Positions 51,157-60,160 of a DNA stretch of 64,000 nucleotides are shown here, one piece after another (position 1 is the stretch's first letter; each line of letters opens with the position of its first letter). Position numbers and translations under genes: made by a program. The stretch covers positions 2,542,001 to 2,606,000 of the forward strand of contig NZ_CP059903.1 in the NCBI RefSeq assembly GCF_014127485.1, read 5' to 3'. The stretch comes from Nocardioides dongkuii. Lineage in GTDB: Bacteria > Actinomycetota > Actinomycetes > Propionibacteriales > Nocardioidaceae. The notes below the pieces were generated by a model. That model did no database searches. It had not been told where the DNA came from and was given only the letters and a program-made list of their open reading frames with translations.

Positions 51157-51453
51157 CCGCCGTCTCCCTCGTCCCGCTGTCGTCCCGCTGTCGCCCCCGG
51201 GTCGCCCCTGCGGTACCCGGGGCACCCAGGGCGAAACGGTCCGCCCGGGGCGGGCGGCCCAAGTGGTCCGGCCCGCCCGAAGGGGTGATTCGGGCCTGGC
51301 GCGGGTTGGGGGGTTCCGGCGACGGGTATCAGACAGCAGTACGACGGTGGGCCCCAGGCCCTGAACAGCCTCTCCCACGGAGAGCGTCCGGCCGAGCGAG
51401 CCCATTGACTCGCTGAGCACACGGCGAGGACCCGTCACTCGGGATGGACAGCC
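51157..51453. promoter_or_regulatory. Divergent control region with a SigB/F-type promoter
   Basis: This 297-nt gap separates the dehydrogenase and the second sigma gene. GGTT (51304-51307) and GGGTAT (51324-51329), 16 nt apart, form a good SigB/SigF-type promoter facing the sigma gene, 125 nt before its ATG. A degenerate relative of the island's inverted repeat, CCGCCC-GAAG-GGGTGA (51273-51288), lies just upstream of it. I see no ORF in the gap. Confidence 0.55.
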
Positions 51454-52320
51454 ATGACAGAGCTTCAGCACCGATCTGCTGCACCCAAGGCGGAGCGCCC
51501 GCGGGCCGCCGCACCGCGCGACGGAGACCGCGGACTGACCCGGCAGCAGCGCTCGGATCGCACTGCCGAGCTGCTCGACCGGGCACGGGACGTCGACGAC
51601 GCCACCCGCCGGCGCCTGCTCGAGGAGGTCGTCCTGATCAACCGGGGCGTCGCCGAGGCCGTCGCCTCGCGCTACCGCAACCGGGGCATCGCCCAGGACG
51701 ACCTCGTGCAGGTGGCCTACGAGGGCCTCACCAAGGCGGTCATGCGCTTCGACCCGCACCTGCGCAACGACCTGCTCACCTACGCCGTGCCCACGATCCG
51801 GGGCGAGCTGCAGCGCTACTTCCGCGACCAGGGCTGGACCGTGCGCCCGCCGCGGCGGATCCAGGAGCTGCAGTGGCGGGTCAACCACGCCATCGAGGAC
51901 CTCGGCCAGCAGCTCGGCCGCGAGGCGACCGACGCCGAGGTCATGGCGCACCTCGAGATCGGCTTCGAGGAGTACCAGGAGGCGCTGCAGGCGTTCGGGT
52001 GCTTCCAGCCGACGTCCCTGGACCTGCCGGTCGGGCAGGAGTCGCCCACCACGCTCGGCGCGCTCATCCCCGACGAGGACAACGACCGCGACGCCGCAGA
52101 CGCCCGGGTCGCCCTCGCACCCGTCGTCCGCCGCCTCTCCGAGCGGGACCGCCGGATCCTCTACCTCCGCTTCTTCGAGGACCGCACCCAGGAGGAGATC
52201 GGCGCGGACCTCGGCGTGACCCAGATGCAGGTCTCCCGGCTGCTCTCCCGGATCCTGAAGAACCTCCGCGACGAGGTCGCCGAGACCCCCGAGACCGCGC
52301 CGGCCGTCCGGGTCTCCTAG
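51454..52320 (+). CDS. SigB/SigF-family sigma factor, copy 2
   Basis: This is a 288-residue paralogue of the factor at 46149. An extra Arg/Ala-rich N-terminus (1-40) precedes region 2: VAEAVASRYRNRGIAQDDLV and LLTYAVPTIRGELQRYFRDQ. Then comes GWTVRPPRRIQEL. Region 4 (LSERDRRILYLRFFEDRTQE, then EIGADLGVTQMQVSRLLSRI) matches copy 1 closely. The difference in region 3 suggests distinct anti-sigma partners, though promoter recognition may overlap. A SigB/F-type promoter upstream points to autoregulation. Confidence 0.9.
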   Translation: MTELQHRSAAPKAERPRAAAPRDGDRGLTRQQRSDRTAELLDRARDVDDATRRRLLEEVVLINRGVAEAVASRYRNRGIAQDDLVQVAYEGLTKAVMRFDPHLRNDLLTYAVPTIRGELQRYFRDQGWTVRPPRRIQELQWRVNHAIEDLGQQLGREATDAEVMAHLEIGFEEYQEALQAFGCFQPTSLDLPVGQESPTTLGALIPDEDNDRDAADARVALAPVVRRLSERDRRILYLRFFEDRTQEEIGADLGVTQMQVSRLLSRILKNLRDEVAETPETAPAVRVS

Positions 52321-52406
52321 GCCGTCCGGTCTGCCGTCCGGTCCGCGGGGCCGCAGGCGCGCCGGGCTACGATCGAACGCAGCCGGACGAGACCGAGGAG
52401 GCCTGC

Positions 52407-53216
52407 GTGCGCGTGACCGGGCCCCGGGCGCTCCCCCGCCGATCGCTGGCGGTCGCGTGGAGCGTCGTGCTCCTCGCCGGCTGCGGGCAGGGCTCCCAGG
52501 ACCGGCCGGACCCCGCCGACTCCGTCGAGCCGCCCGAGGACCGCGCCTGCCGGGTGCTCACGCCCGAGGACGTCGCAGCGCGCAGCAACGCCACGCCGCC
52601 GGTGTCCTGCGAGGAGCCGCACACCGCCCAGACGATCCTGGTCGACGAGCTGCCCGAGGACCTCGCCGACGTGGCGTGGGACGACGAGCGCCTGGGGGCG
52701 TTCGCCTACCGGTCCTGCTCGGACGCGTTCATGGACTTCCTGGAGGCCGACGAGAGCACGGTGCTGCGCACGGTGCTGAGCTGGGCCTGGTTCCGCCCCT
52801 CCGAGGCGGCCTGGGACGACGGCGCGCGGTGGTACCGCTGCGACCTGGTCGGCGGCGGCGAGCAGACCCCGGCGTACCTCGAGCTGCCGGCCGACGCCGA
52901 GGGCATGCTCGAGGGGCTCCCCCCGGACCGGTGGATGGCGTGCGTGGCCGGGCCGTCGGTGGCGGGCGCCCCGCGGACCCCGTGCTCGGAGGAGCACGAC
53001 TGGCGCGCGGTCACCACGATCAAGGTGGGCGACAAGAAGGCCCCGTACCCCGGCGACCGGCTCGTGGAGGTCACCAGCCGGGACTACTGCCAGTCGTCGG
53101 TGGGCTACTGGCTGGACTTCCCCGAGAGCTACGACTTCGCCTACACCCGGTTCCACGAGGCCGAGTGGAAGCTCGGCAACCGGCGCTCGATCTGCTGGGT
53201 CAAGACGCCGACGTGA
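52407..53216 (+). CDS. Septum-formation-family lipoprotein, copy 1
   Basis: From the GTG at 52407 (GAGGAGG six bases upstream) the precursor has 269 residues. The lipobox VVLLAGC puts the lipid Cys at about residue 25. The mature part has paired domains around CRVLTPEDV and VSCEEPHTAQTILV, then PCSEEHDWRAVTTIKVG, with several Cys likely in disulphides. The C-x(n)-C-x2-(P/E)-H-x3-T pattern is typical of actinobacterial septum formation family proteins (DUF4190-linked). The molecular function is unknown. The stop overlaps the start of a paralogue. Confidence 0.72.
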   Translation: MRVTGPRALPRRSLAVAWSVVLLAGCGQGSQDRPDPADSVEPPEDRACRVLTPEDVAARSNATPPVSCEEPHTAQTILVDELPEDLADVAWDDERLGAFAYRSCSDAFMDFLEADESTVLRTVLSWAWFRPSEAAWDDGARWYRCDLVGGGEQTPAYLELPADAEGMLEGLPPDRWMACVAGPSVAGAPRTPCSEEHDWRAVTTIKVGDKKAPYPGDRLVEVTSRDYCQSSVGYWLDFPESYDFAYTRFHEAEWKLGNRRSICWVKTPT

Positions 53217-54049
53217 CCGCGCGTGTGCTGCTGGCCGCGGTGCTGCTCGGGTCCCTGCTCTCCGGCTGCTCCGGCAGTGAGGAGCCGGGCGACCCCGAGC
53301 CCTCGACGTCCCCCTCCGCCGACGGCGCGTCACCCACCGCACGGCCGAGCGCGGCCGCCGTACCGGCCCCTGAGACCGGCGCCTGCTACCGGCTGACGTA
53401 CGCCGAGGCGCTGGCGCCGACGGTCGACGCCGAGCCCGTGCCGTGCGCCCGCAGGCACACCGCGCGGACCTTCGCGGTCGGCGAGCTCGACACCGTCGTC
53501 GACGGCCACCTGCTCGCCGTCGACTCCGCCCGGGTGCGCAGGCAGGTCGCGACCACGTGTCCCCGGCGGCTCGGCGGGTTCCTCGGCGGGACCGAGGACG
53601 ACCGGCGGCTCAGCATGCTGCGGGCGGTGTGGTTCACCCCGACCCTCGAGGAGTCCGACCAGGGCGCCCGGTGGTTCCGCTGCGACGTGATCGCCGTGGC
53701 CGGCCCCGACCGGCTGGCTCCGCTCGCCCGACGGGTGGCCGGCGCGCTCGGCCGGCCCGCGGGGCGGGACCGCTACGGGATGTGCGGCACCGCGGCCCCC
53801 GACGCCCCGGCGTTCGCCCGGGTGGTGTGCAGCGCCGCCCACTCGTGGCGGGCCGTGGCGGTCGTCGACCTGCCCGCCGGCCGCTACCCCGGCGCGGGCG
53901 CCGTCCGGCAGGCCGGCCAGACGCCCTGCGAGGACGCCGGCCGCGCGGCCGCCACCGACCCCCTCGACTTCCGCTGGGGCTACGAGTGGCCCACCCCCGC
54001 CCAGTGGGCCGACGGCCAGACCTACGGCCTGTGCTGGGTCCCCGACTAG
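53213..54049 (+). CDS. Septum-formation-family lipoprotein, copy 2
   Basis: This 278-residue precursor is a paralogue of the preceding gene and is coupled to it by GTGA. The lipobox is LLSGC. A Ser/Pro/Thr linker precedes CYRLTYAEALAP, VPCARRHTARTFAVGELDTV and VVCSAAHSWRAVAVVDLPAG, with the same Cys/His spacing as copy 1, ending YGLCWVPD. Both end in a similar C-W-V-(K/P) motif. Tandem copies probably act together at the cell envelope. The gene converges with era, with 15 nt between the stops. Confidence 0.72.
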   Translation: MTARVLLAAVLLGSLLSGCSGSEEPGDPEPSTSPSADGASPTARPSAAAVPAPETGACYRLTYAEALAPTVDAEPVPCARRHTARTFAVGELDTVVDGHLLAVDSARVRRQVATTCPRRLGGFLGGTEDDRRLSMLRAVWFTPTLEESDQGARWFRCDVIAVAGPDRLAPLARRVAGALGRPAGRDRYGMCGTAAPDAPAFARVVCSAAHSWRAVAVVDLPAGRYPGAGAVRQAGQTPCEDAGRAAATDPLDFRWGYEWPTPAQWADGQTYGLCWVPD

Positions 54050-54064
54050 GCCGGGCGGGTCGGG

Positions 54065-54982
54065 TCAGAAGCCGAGCTTGCGGAGCTGGCGGGGGTCGCG
54101 CTGCCAGTCCTTGGCGATCTTGACGTGCAGGTCGAGGTAGACCGGGGTGCCGAGGACGGCCTCGATCTGCTTGCGGGCGTCGGTGCCGACCTGGCGCAGC
54201 CGGCTGCCCTTGTGGCCGATGACGATCCCCTTCTGGGAGTCGCGCTCGACGTAGAGGTTGGCGTGCACGTCGAGCAGCGGCTTGTCCTCGGGGCGGTCCT
54301 CGCGCAGCCGCATCTCCTCGACCACGACCGCGATCGAGTGCGGGAGCTCGTCGCGGACGCCCTCGAGCGCGGCCTCGCGGATCAGCTCGGCGACGATCGT
54401 CTCCTCGGGAGCGTCGCTGAGCTCGCCGTCGGGGTAGAGCTGCGGCCCCTCCGGCAGCAGCCCCACCAGCAGGTCCTCGAGCAGCGAGACCTGGTCGCCG
54501 TCCTTCGCCGAGACCGGGACGATCTCGGCCCACTCGATGCCGGCCTCCTGGCCGAGCCGCTGGATGTCGAGGAGGTGCTGGCCGATCTGCTCCGGCGTGG
54601 CCAGGTCGGTCTTGGTCGCCACGGCGACCTTGATCGTGCGCCGCACCTTCGCCATCTCGGCGACGATGAACCGGTCGCCGGGGCCGACCTTCTCGTTGGC
54701 CGGCAGGCACACCGCGACCACGTCGACCTCGGCGAGCGTCGTCTTGACCAGGTCGTTGAGCCGCTCCCCCAGCAGGGTGCGCGGCCGGTGCAGCCCCGGG
54801 GTGTCGACCAGCACCAACTGGGCGTCGGGGCGGTGCACGATGCCGCGGACCACGGTGCGGGTGGTCTGCGGCTTGGAGCTGGTGATCACGATCTTCTGAC
54901 CGACCAGCGCGTTGGTCAGCGTCGACTTGCCGGCGTTCGGGCGCCCGACGAACGAGGCGAACCCACTCTTGTGCTCGCTCAT
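54065..54982 (-). CDS. era: GTPase Era
   Basis: This 305-residue protein has the GTPase motifs GRPNAGKST (G1), DTPGLHRP (G3), TKTDL (G4) and VSAKDG (G5). They are followed by a KH domain with QKGIVIGHKGSRLRQVGTDA near the C-terminus. Era binds the 3' end of 16S rRNA and helps assemble the 30S subunit. The ATG overlaps the stop of the siderophore-interacting-protein gene upstream (ATGA). In other actinobacteria era usually follows the cytidine-deaminase-like gene directly; here three genes lie between them. Confidence 0.95.
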   Translation of the reverse strand: MSEHKSGFASFVGRPNAGKSTLTNALVGQKIVITSSKPQTTRTVVRGIVHRPDAQLVLVDTPGLHRPRTLLGERLNDLVKTTLAEVDVVAVCLPANEKVGPGDRFIVAEMAKVRRTIKVAVATKTDLATPEQIGQHLLDIQRLGQEAGIEWAEIVPVSAKDGDQVSLLEDLLVGLLPEGPQLYPDGELSDAPEETIVAELIREAALEGVRDELPHSIAVVVEEMRLREDRPEDKPLLDVHANLYVERDSQKGIVIGHKGSRLRQVGTDARKQIEAVLGTPVYLDLHVKIAKDWQRDPRQLRKLGF

Positions 54983-55764
54983 GTGCCATCCCTCGCTGCG
55001 TCGTAGTCTGCCCAGATCTGCTCGTCGGTCCTGCCCGCGGCCTTGCCGGCCCGCCAGATCGGGCCCGGGTCCACCGCGCGGGGCTGGCGCTGGGTCACCC
55101 CTCGCCAGTACCCCATCACGTCGTACGCCGTGGAGGGCAACCGCCGCTCGCGCATCAGGTGCTTGCGGATCGCGCGCATCTGCGCCGACTCGCCGGCCAT
55201 CCAGAAGTAGCCCTCCCCGGGCGGCCACTCCAGGTCGGTCACGACCTCGGCGAGCGCGCTCTGCCCGTCGCCGGGCTGCGGCAGCCAGGTCACGTCGACC
55301 CCGTCCGGCAGGTAGCCCTCGGGCCGCTCCGGCACCTCGGCCCAGACCCGCGTCGGCAGGTCGGTCTCGGAGGCGATCCGCGCCATCGCGGGGAGCGCGG
55401 TCAGGTCGCCGACCAGCATCAGCCACCCGGCGCCGGGCGGCGGGGCGAAGGAGCCCTTGGGCTCGGTCACCGTCACCGTCTCGCCGACCACCTGCCCCGG
55501 ACCCTGGAGCTGCGCCCACTCGGTGACCAGGCCGACGTCGTGCACGACGACGTCGATCATCAGCTCGCCGTCGGCCCACGACCGCACGGTGTAGTAGCGG
55601 CTCTGGAACTGTCCCGGGACGACCAGGCCGACCCACTCGTCCGGCACGCCGGTCGAGGCGAACTCCGCCAGCCCCGGGCCGCCGAGCACCAGCCGCAGCA
55701 GGTGCGGCGTGAGCCGCTCGCGACGCAGCACTTGCGCGTCGTACTGCCGGGCCCGGGTGCTCAC
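54979..55764 (-). CDS. Siderophore-interacting protein (flavin ferric reductase family)
   Basis: This 261-residue protein has the N-terminal FAD domain, RYYTVRSWADGELMIDVVVH (the RxYT(I/V)R flavin motif), and PGQVVGETVTVTEPKGSFAP. The C-terminal NAD(P) domain has LVGDLTALPAMARI and YFWMAGESAQMRAIRKHLMR. Members such as ViuB and FscN reduce siderophore-bound iron in the cytoplasm. TAGCCT six bases before the GTG suggests its own leaderless promoter. It lies between the fatty-acid methylation genes and era, and no siderophore synthesis gene is near. Confidence 0.87.
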   Translation of the reverse strand: MSTRARQYDAQVLRRERLTPHLLRLVLGGPGLAEFASTGVPDEWVGLVVPGQFQSRYYTVRSWADGELMIDVVVHDVGLVTEWAQLQGPGQVVGETVTVTEPKGSFAPPPGAGWLMLVGDLTALPAMARIASETDLPTRVWAEVPERPEGYLPDGVDVTWLPQPGDGQSALAEVVTDLEWPPGEGYFWMAGESAQMRAIRKHLMRERRLPSTAYDVMGYWRGVTQRQPRAVDPGPIWRAGKAAGRTDEQIWADYDAARDGT

Positions 55765-55777
55765 CGGAGCAGGCTAG

Positions 55778-57061
55778 TCACCACGAGGGTCGCAGCGGGA
55801 ATCCGTCGGAGCCCTCGGGGCTGGTCCGGACGGTGAGCACCTGGTGCAGCTGCACGACGTTGCCCTCGAACCCCAGCCGGCAGCTGGCGAGGTAGAGGCC
55901 CCAGACCCGCGCCGTGCCCTCCCCCACCTCGGCCACGCAGGCGTCCCAGTTCTCCACCAGGTTGCGCGACCAGTCGCGCAGGGTCATCGCGTAGTGCGCG
56001 CGGAGGTTCTCCTCGTGCATGACCTCGAGCCCGGCGTCCTGGGCCGCCGTGATGATCCGCCCGGACCCGATCAGCTCGCCGTCGGGGAAGACGTAGCGGT
56101 CGATGAACGCCCCGGTCGCCACCGGCCGGTTGTGCGGCCGGGTGATGCAGTGGTTGAGCATCCGGCCCTCGTCGCGCAAGCGGTCGCGGACGAAGGAGAA
56201 GTACGCCGGGTACGCGCGGATCCCGATGTGCTCGGTCATCCCGATCGAGCTGATCGCGTCGAAGCCCGTCTCCTGCACCTCGCGGTAGTCGGCGTGCCGC
56301 ACCTCGGCGCGGCCGCCGAGGCCGCGCCGCTCGACCGCCGCCTGCGCCCAGGACGCCTGGGGGCGGGAGAGGGTGACGCCCAGCGCGCGCACGCCGTAGT
56401 GCTCCGCGGCGTGGGCGACCATCCCGCCCCACCCGCAGCCGAGGTCGAGCAGCCGTTGCCCGGGCCGCAGGTCGAGCTTGCGGCAGACCAGGTCGTGCTT
56501 CTCGGCCTGCGCCCGCTCGAGGCTGGCGTCCTTCTCGGGGTAGACCGCGCAGGTGTAGGCCATCGACGGGCCCAGGACGTGCTCGTAGAAGGCGTTCGAG
56601 ACGTCGTAGTGGTGCTGGATCGCCTCCGCGTCGCGGCGCATCGAGTGGCGCATGCCCTCGACCAGGCGTCGCCAGCGCGGCAGGTGCTCCTGCGGCGGCG
56701 GCGGGGGCGGCCGGAGGTTCGCGAGGCCGAGGCCGCGCAGGATCGTCAGCAGCTCCGCCGGGCCGGGCCGCCGGAACTTCGTGTGGTGGAGGATCAGCTG
56801 CATCGCCGGGTAGGGGTCGCCCGGGTGCACGCCGTGCAGGCGCAGGTCGCCCGCGGCGTACGCCCGCGCCAGCCCGAGGTCGCCCGGCGCGGTCAGCAGG
56901 TACTGCAGCCCCCGCTGGTTGGCCAGCTCGAGCTCGACGGGCGAGTCCGCGGGGCCCGCGCTCGAGCCGTCGTACGCCGTGAAGCGGACCGGCAGCCCGT
57001 CGCGCAGCAGCAGCTCGAGCGCGTCGCCGATCGGCATGGTCCCGTTCGGGGAGGAGGTCAT
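55778..57061 (-). CDS. SAM-dependent fatty-acid methyltransferase (CFA-synthase family, BfaB/TmsB-like)
   Basis: This 427-residue protein has the cyclopropane-synthase order. DAEAIQHHYDVSNAFYEHVL is the family signature, LLDLGCGWGGMVAHAAEHYG the SAM site, and SIGMTEHIGIRAYPAYFSFV the active-site region. Paired with the FAD oxidoreductase encoded directly upstream (ATGA overlap), it fits the bfa/tms system. In that system a methylene group is added to C10 of oleoyl chains in phospholipids and then reduced to 10-methylstearate (tuberculostearate). The pairing, rather than the sequence alone, distinguishes this from cyclopropane synthesis. Confidence 0.82.
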   Translation of the reverse strand: MTSSPNGTMPIGDALELLLRDGLPVRFTAYDGSSAGPADSPVELELANQRGLQYLLTAPGDLGLARAYAAGDLRLHGVHPGDPYPAMQLILHHTKFRRPGPAELLTILRGLGLANLRPPPPPPQEHLPRWRRLVEGMRHSMRRDAEAIQHHYDVSNAFYEHVLGPSMAYTCAVYPEKDASLERAQAEKHDLVCRKLDLRPGQRLLDLGCGWGGMVAHAAEHYGVRALGVTLSRPQASWAQAAVERRGLGGRAEVRHADYREVQETGFDAISSIGMTEHIGIRAYPAYFSFVRDRLRDEGRMLNHCITRPHNRPVATGAFIDRYVFPDGELIGSGRIITAAQDAGLEVMHEENLRAHYAMTLRDWSRNLVENWDACVAEVGEGTARVWGLYLASCRLGFEGNVVQLHQVLTVRTSPEGSDGFPLRPSW

Positions 57062-58443
57062 CGTCTTCGCACCGCCTTGTCGTAGAGGTCGGTCAATCGG
57101 TGGTCGGGGTCGTGGCGCCGCTTGACCTCCGCGAGGTGCGCGCCGTCGTAGAGGCGGTCGAAGGTCTCCCGGTCGTAGAACGCCTCGGAGTAGAGCGACT
57201 TGTGCCCGCCGAGGGCGTGGACGCGCTCCTCGACCGCCCGGTTCACCGGGCCGTCGGGGGCGTCGGGACCGACGGGGACGGTGCCCCAGAAGCCCACGTT
57301 GACGTACGTCGTGCCGGCCGCGAGCGGGTACGTCGGCCACTCCTTCGCCCCGCGCAGGCGCAGCGGGCACAGCCAGACCGGCCGCATCCCGACGGCGCCG
57401 TCGAACCAGGCGAGGAACTCGGGCAGCCGGTCCACGGGGACCTCGACGTCCTGGATGACCCGCTCCCGCTGCGGGCGGCCGGCGCGCCGGTCGAGGCGCG
57501 CGACGATGCCCCACCGCTCGTCGAGGCCGACCAGACGGTGGTAGACGTCCGAGCGCCGCCAGCGCCGCGGCCAGAGCCGGCGGACCACCGGGTGCTGCAC
57601 CCCGAACGCCGCGGAGCACCAGAACCAGTCGGTGTCCCAGCGCCAGAGGTAGTCGTGCGCGGTCAGCAGGTCGGTCCCGCGGTCCCGGACGCTGCGGTAG
57701 TAGATCTCCTGGCCGGTGTAGTCACTGGTCTCCCCCGGCTCCTGCTGCCAGGTCGCGACGGTCAGGTAGACCTCGTCCGGCGCGAACGCGACGCCGTCCA
57801 GCCCGTCGACCCGGACGCCGTCGAGCTCGCCGGTCGCCACGACCGACTCGATCGTCCGCGGGAGCAGGCGCGGCTCGACCCGGACGTGGCGCAGCGCGAC
57901 GTACGGCGCGACCGGCGCGAGCTCGATGCGCAGCCGGGTCGCGTAGCCCAGGGACCCGTAGCTGTTGGGGAAGGTGTCGAAGAGCTCGTCCCCCGGCGCG
58001 GTCGTGACCACCTCGCCGTCGCCGGTCAGCACGTCCATCTCCAGCACGGACTCGTGGGGCAGCCCGTGGCGGAAGCTGGTCGACTCGATGCCCAGGCCGG
58101 TGACCGCACCGCCCAGCGTGATCGTGCGCAGCTGCGGGACGACCAGCGGCGCCAGGCCGTGGGGCAGGGTGGCGTCGACGAGGTCCTCGTAGGTGCACAT
58201 CCCCTGGACCTCGGCGGTGCGGCCCGCGGTGTCCACCTCGATCACGCCGGTGAGGCCGCTGACGTCGAGGCCCGGGACCTCGGTGGCCGCGCGGGGGCGG
58301 AACAGGTTCGAGGTCCGCTTCGCCAGCCGCACCGGGGCGCCCGGCGGGATGGCGGCGTACGACGCGCGCAGCCTCTCGACCGCGCGCCCGTGCTGCTGCC
58401 AGGCGGCGGTGGGTGTCCTCGCGCGGGAGCCCGCCGGTGTCAC
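57058..58443 (-). CDS. FAD-binding oxidoreductase (BfaA/TmsA-like, DHCR24-type)
   Basis: This is a 461-residue protein of the FAD-linked oxidase family. GVIEVDTAGRTAEVQGMCTY, then EDLVDATLPHGLAPLVVPQL, and ITLGGAVTGLGIESTSFRHG form the PCMH-type FAD domain. The C-terminal part has YLWRWDTDWFWCSAAFGVQH, seen in relatives of delta-24 sterol reductase. In tuberculostearate synthesis the BfaA/TmsA protein reduces the 10-methylene intermediate with NADPH. Its stop overlaps the ATG of the methyltransferase gene, a fixed pairing in that pathway. The GTG at 58443 is the likely start. Confidence 0.8.
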   Translation of the reverse strand: MTPAGSRARTPTAAWQQHGRAVERLRASYAAIPPGAPVRLAKRTSNLFRPRAATEVPGLDVSGLTGVIEVDTAGRTAEVQGMCTYEDLVDATLPHGLAPLVVPQLRTITLGGAVTGLGIESTSFRHGLPHESVLEMDVLTGDGEVVTTAPGDELFDTFPNSYGSLGYATRLRIELAPVAPYVALRHVRVEPRLLPRTIESVVATGELDGVRVDGLDGVAFAPDEVYLTVATWQQEPGETSDYTGQEIYYRSVRDRGTDLLTAHDYLWRWDTDWFWCSAAFGVQHPVVRRLWPRRWRRSDVYHRLVGLDERWGIVARLDRRAGRPQRERVIQDVEVPVDRLPEFLAWFDGAVGMRPVWLCPLRLRGAKEWPTYPLAAGTTYVNVGFWGTVPVGPDAPDGPVNRAVEERVHALGGHKSLYSEAFYDRETFDRLYDGAHLAEVKRRHDPDHRLTDLYDKAVRRR

Positions 58444-58459
58444 CCCAGCAAAGGTACTC

Positions 58460-58478
58460 CCCCGCCGTGTCGGCGGGG
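58460..58478. terminator. Short GC hairpin before the bfa-type operon
   Basis: CCCCGCCG (58460-58467) pairs with CGGCGGGG (58471-58478) around TGT. It lies in the 57-nt gap after the cytidine-deaminase-like stop (58501) and before the oxidoreductase GTG (58443). It may end the phoH-ybeY-corC transcript. Confidence 0.5.
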
Positions 58479-58500
58479 TTTCCTCGCGCTGACGGGAGGG

Positions 58501-58848
58501 TCAGGTGGAGAGGGTCGAGCCGACCGTCCCGCGGGGGTCGCCGAGGTGGACGGTGACCCCCGGCCCGGCGAGGTCGCGCAGGGCCGCGAGGTCGTCCTCG
58601 GAGACCTCGGTGGCGTCGGTGAGCAGCACCGCCGCCTCGAGCCCGGTCGACCCGGAGGCGACCGCCATCGCGACACACACGCCCAGCGCGGAGACGCTGA
58701 GCGAGGGCAGCGCGACGGTGGCGCCGGCGTACGTGCGTCCGTCGGCGTCGCGGAGCGCGGCGCCCTCCGCGGCGCGGGTGCGCGCCCGGGTGGCGCGCGC
58801 CAGGGTGACGAGCTTGGCGTCCTCGGCCGACAGCGTGGCGTCAGGCAT
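58501..58848 (-). CDS. Degenerate cytidine-deaminase-like protein (Rv2365c-type)
   Basis: This 115-residue protein holds the place of the cytidine-deaminase-like gene between corC and era. [60 protein letters not shown] and [14 protein letters not shown] follow the fold of cytidine deaminase. The zinc ligands (CAE/HAE and PCxxC) are absent, so it cannot be a normal deaminase. A protein of the same size and place exists in M. tuberculosis (Rv2365c, from memory). It overlaps the corC stop by 8 nt. Function unknown. Confidence 0.75.
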   Translation of the reverse strand: MPDATLSAEDAKLVTLARATRARTRAAEGAALRDADGRTYAGATVALPSLSVSALGVCVAMAVASGSTGLEAAVLLTDATEVSEDDLAALRDLAGPGVTVHLGDPRGTVGSTLST

Positions 58849-60160
58849 CCGCGGTGTCCCTCTCCTCCTGCTCGGCGGCCTCCGGGTCGCGGCCGACCCG
58901 GGAGATCCGTACGGTGCTGATCTTGTTGCGCCGCCCCGCGGCGTCCTCGGCCACGAACCGCAGCCCGTGGGCCAGGACCGTCGAGCCCGGGATCGGCACC
59001 AGGCCGAGGTGCTTGGCCATCAGGCCGCCGACCGAGTCGACGTCCTCCTCCTCGACGTCGAAGCCGAACAGCTCCTCGAGGTCGTCGACCGGGAAGCGCG
59101 AGGAGACCCGGACCGTGCCCTCCTCGTCGAGGCGCTCGACCTCGACGCCCTCCTCGTCGTACTCGTCGGTGATCTCGCCGACGATCTCCTCGAGCAGGTC
59201 CTCGATGGTGATGATGCCCGCGCTGCCGCCGTACTCGTCGACGACGACCGCGATGTGCTGGCGCCGGGCCTGCATCTCGCGGAGCAGCTCGTCGACCGGC
59301 TTGGACTCCGGCACGTGCTGCACCGGCCGCATCACCGAGTCGATCCGCTCGGTCGTCTCGGCGTCGGGGGCCTCGAAGTCGCGGCGCACGATGTCCTTGA
59401 GGTAGGCGAACCCGACGATGTCGTCGAGGTTCTCGCCGATGACCGGCACCCGGGAGAAGCCGCTGCGCAGGAAGAGCGACATGGTCTGCCGCAGGTTCTT
59501 GTGCCGCTCGACGTAGACCACGTCGTTGCGCGGCACCATCACCTCGCGCACGGTCGTGTCGCCCAGGTCGAAGACCGAGTGGATCATCTTGCGCTCGCTG
59601 GTCTCGATGACCGACGAGGCCTCCGCGAGGTCGACGAGCTCGCGCAGCTCGGTCTCCGTCGAGAACGGGCCCTGGTCGAACCCCTTGCCGGGGGTGAGCG
59701 CGTTGCCGATCAGGATCAGCAGCCGCGGGAGCGGGCCCAGCACGCTGGTGACCACGGCGACCGGGCCGGCGGAGAACAGGGCCACCGCCTCGTTGTGCTG
59801 GCGGCCCAGGGTGCGCGGCGCGACCCCGATCACCACGAACGAGACGACGAGCATCACGCCGATGGCGGTGAGCACGCTCTCCCACCACGCGCCGTCGAAC
59901 TGCTCGTCGATCTGGAGCGTGACCAGCACGATCGCGGCGATCTCGCACAGCAGCCGCAGGAACAGCGCGGTGTTGAGGTAGCGGGCGGGGTCCCCGAGGA
60001 TCGCCAGCAGCCGCTTGGAGCCCGGCTTGCGCTCGGCGGCGAGCTCCTCGGCGCGGGCGTGGGAGAACGACGCGAGCGCGGCCTCGGCGGCGGAGAAGGC
60101 GCCCGCGAGGACCACCAGGGCGGCTGCCGAGACCAGCAGCCCGATATCGCCGGAGCTCAC
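58841..60160 (-). CDS. CNNM/CorC-family membrane protein with CBS domains
   Basis: This 439-residue protein has an N-terminal CNNM transmembrane domain with four hydrophobic segments (about 1-150). It is followed by [20 protein letters not shown], which opens a CBS pair (about 205-330). [20 protein letters not shown] lies in the second CBS domain, and a CorC-HlyC domain is at about 345-425. Such proteins export or regulate Mg or Co, or bind adenosine nucleotides. The GTG overlaps the ybeY stop. The first helix has [12 protein letters not shown], the small-residue pattern of the family. Confidence 0.9.
   Translation of the reverse strand: MSSGDIGLLVSAAALVVLAGAFSAAEAALASFSHARAEELAAERKPGSKRLLAILGDPARYLNTALFLRLLCEIAAIVLVTLQIDEQFDGAWWESVLTAIGVMLVVSFVVIGVAPRTLGRQHNEAVALFSAGPVAVVTSVLGPLPRLLILIGNALTPGKGFDQGPFSTETELRELVDLAEASSVIETSERKMIHSVFDLGDTTVREVMVPRNDVVYVERHKNLRQTMSLFLRSGFSRVPVIGENLDDIVGFAYLKDIVRRDFEAPDAETTERIDSVMRPVQHVPESKPVDELLREMQARRQHIAVVVDEYGGSAGIITIEDLLEEIVGEITDEYDEEGVEVERLDEEGTVRVSSRFPVDDLEELFGFDVEEEDVDSVGGLMAKHLGLVPIPGSTVLAHGLRFVAEDAAGRRNKISTVRISRVGRDPEAAEQEERDTADA

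Noticed and set aside
55778..57061. Plain cyclopropane-fatty-acid synthase
   Set aside because: The family match alone would allow it, but the translationally coupled DHCR24-like FAD oxidoreductase fits the 10-methyl fatty-acid (bfa/tms) pair better.
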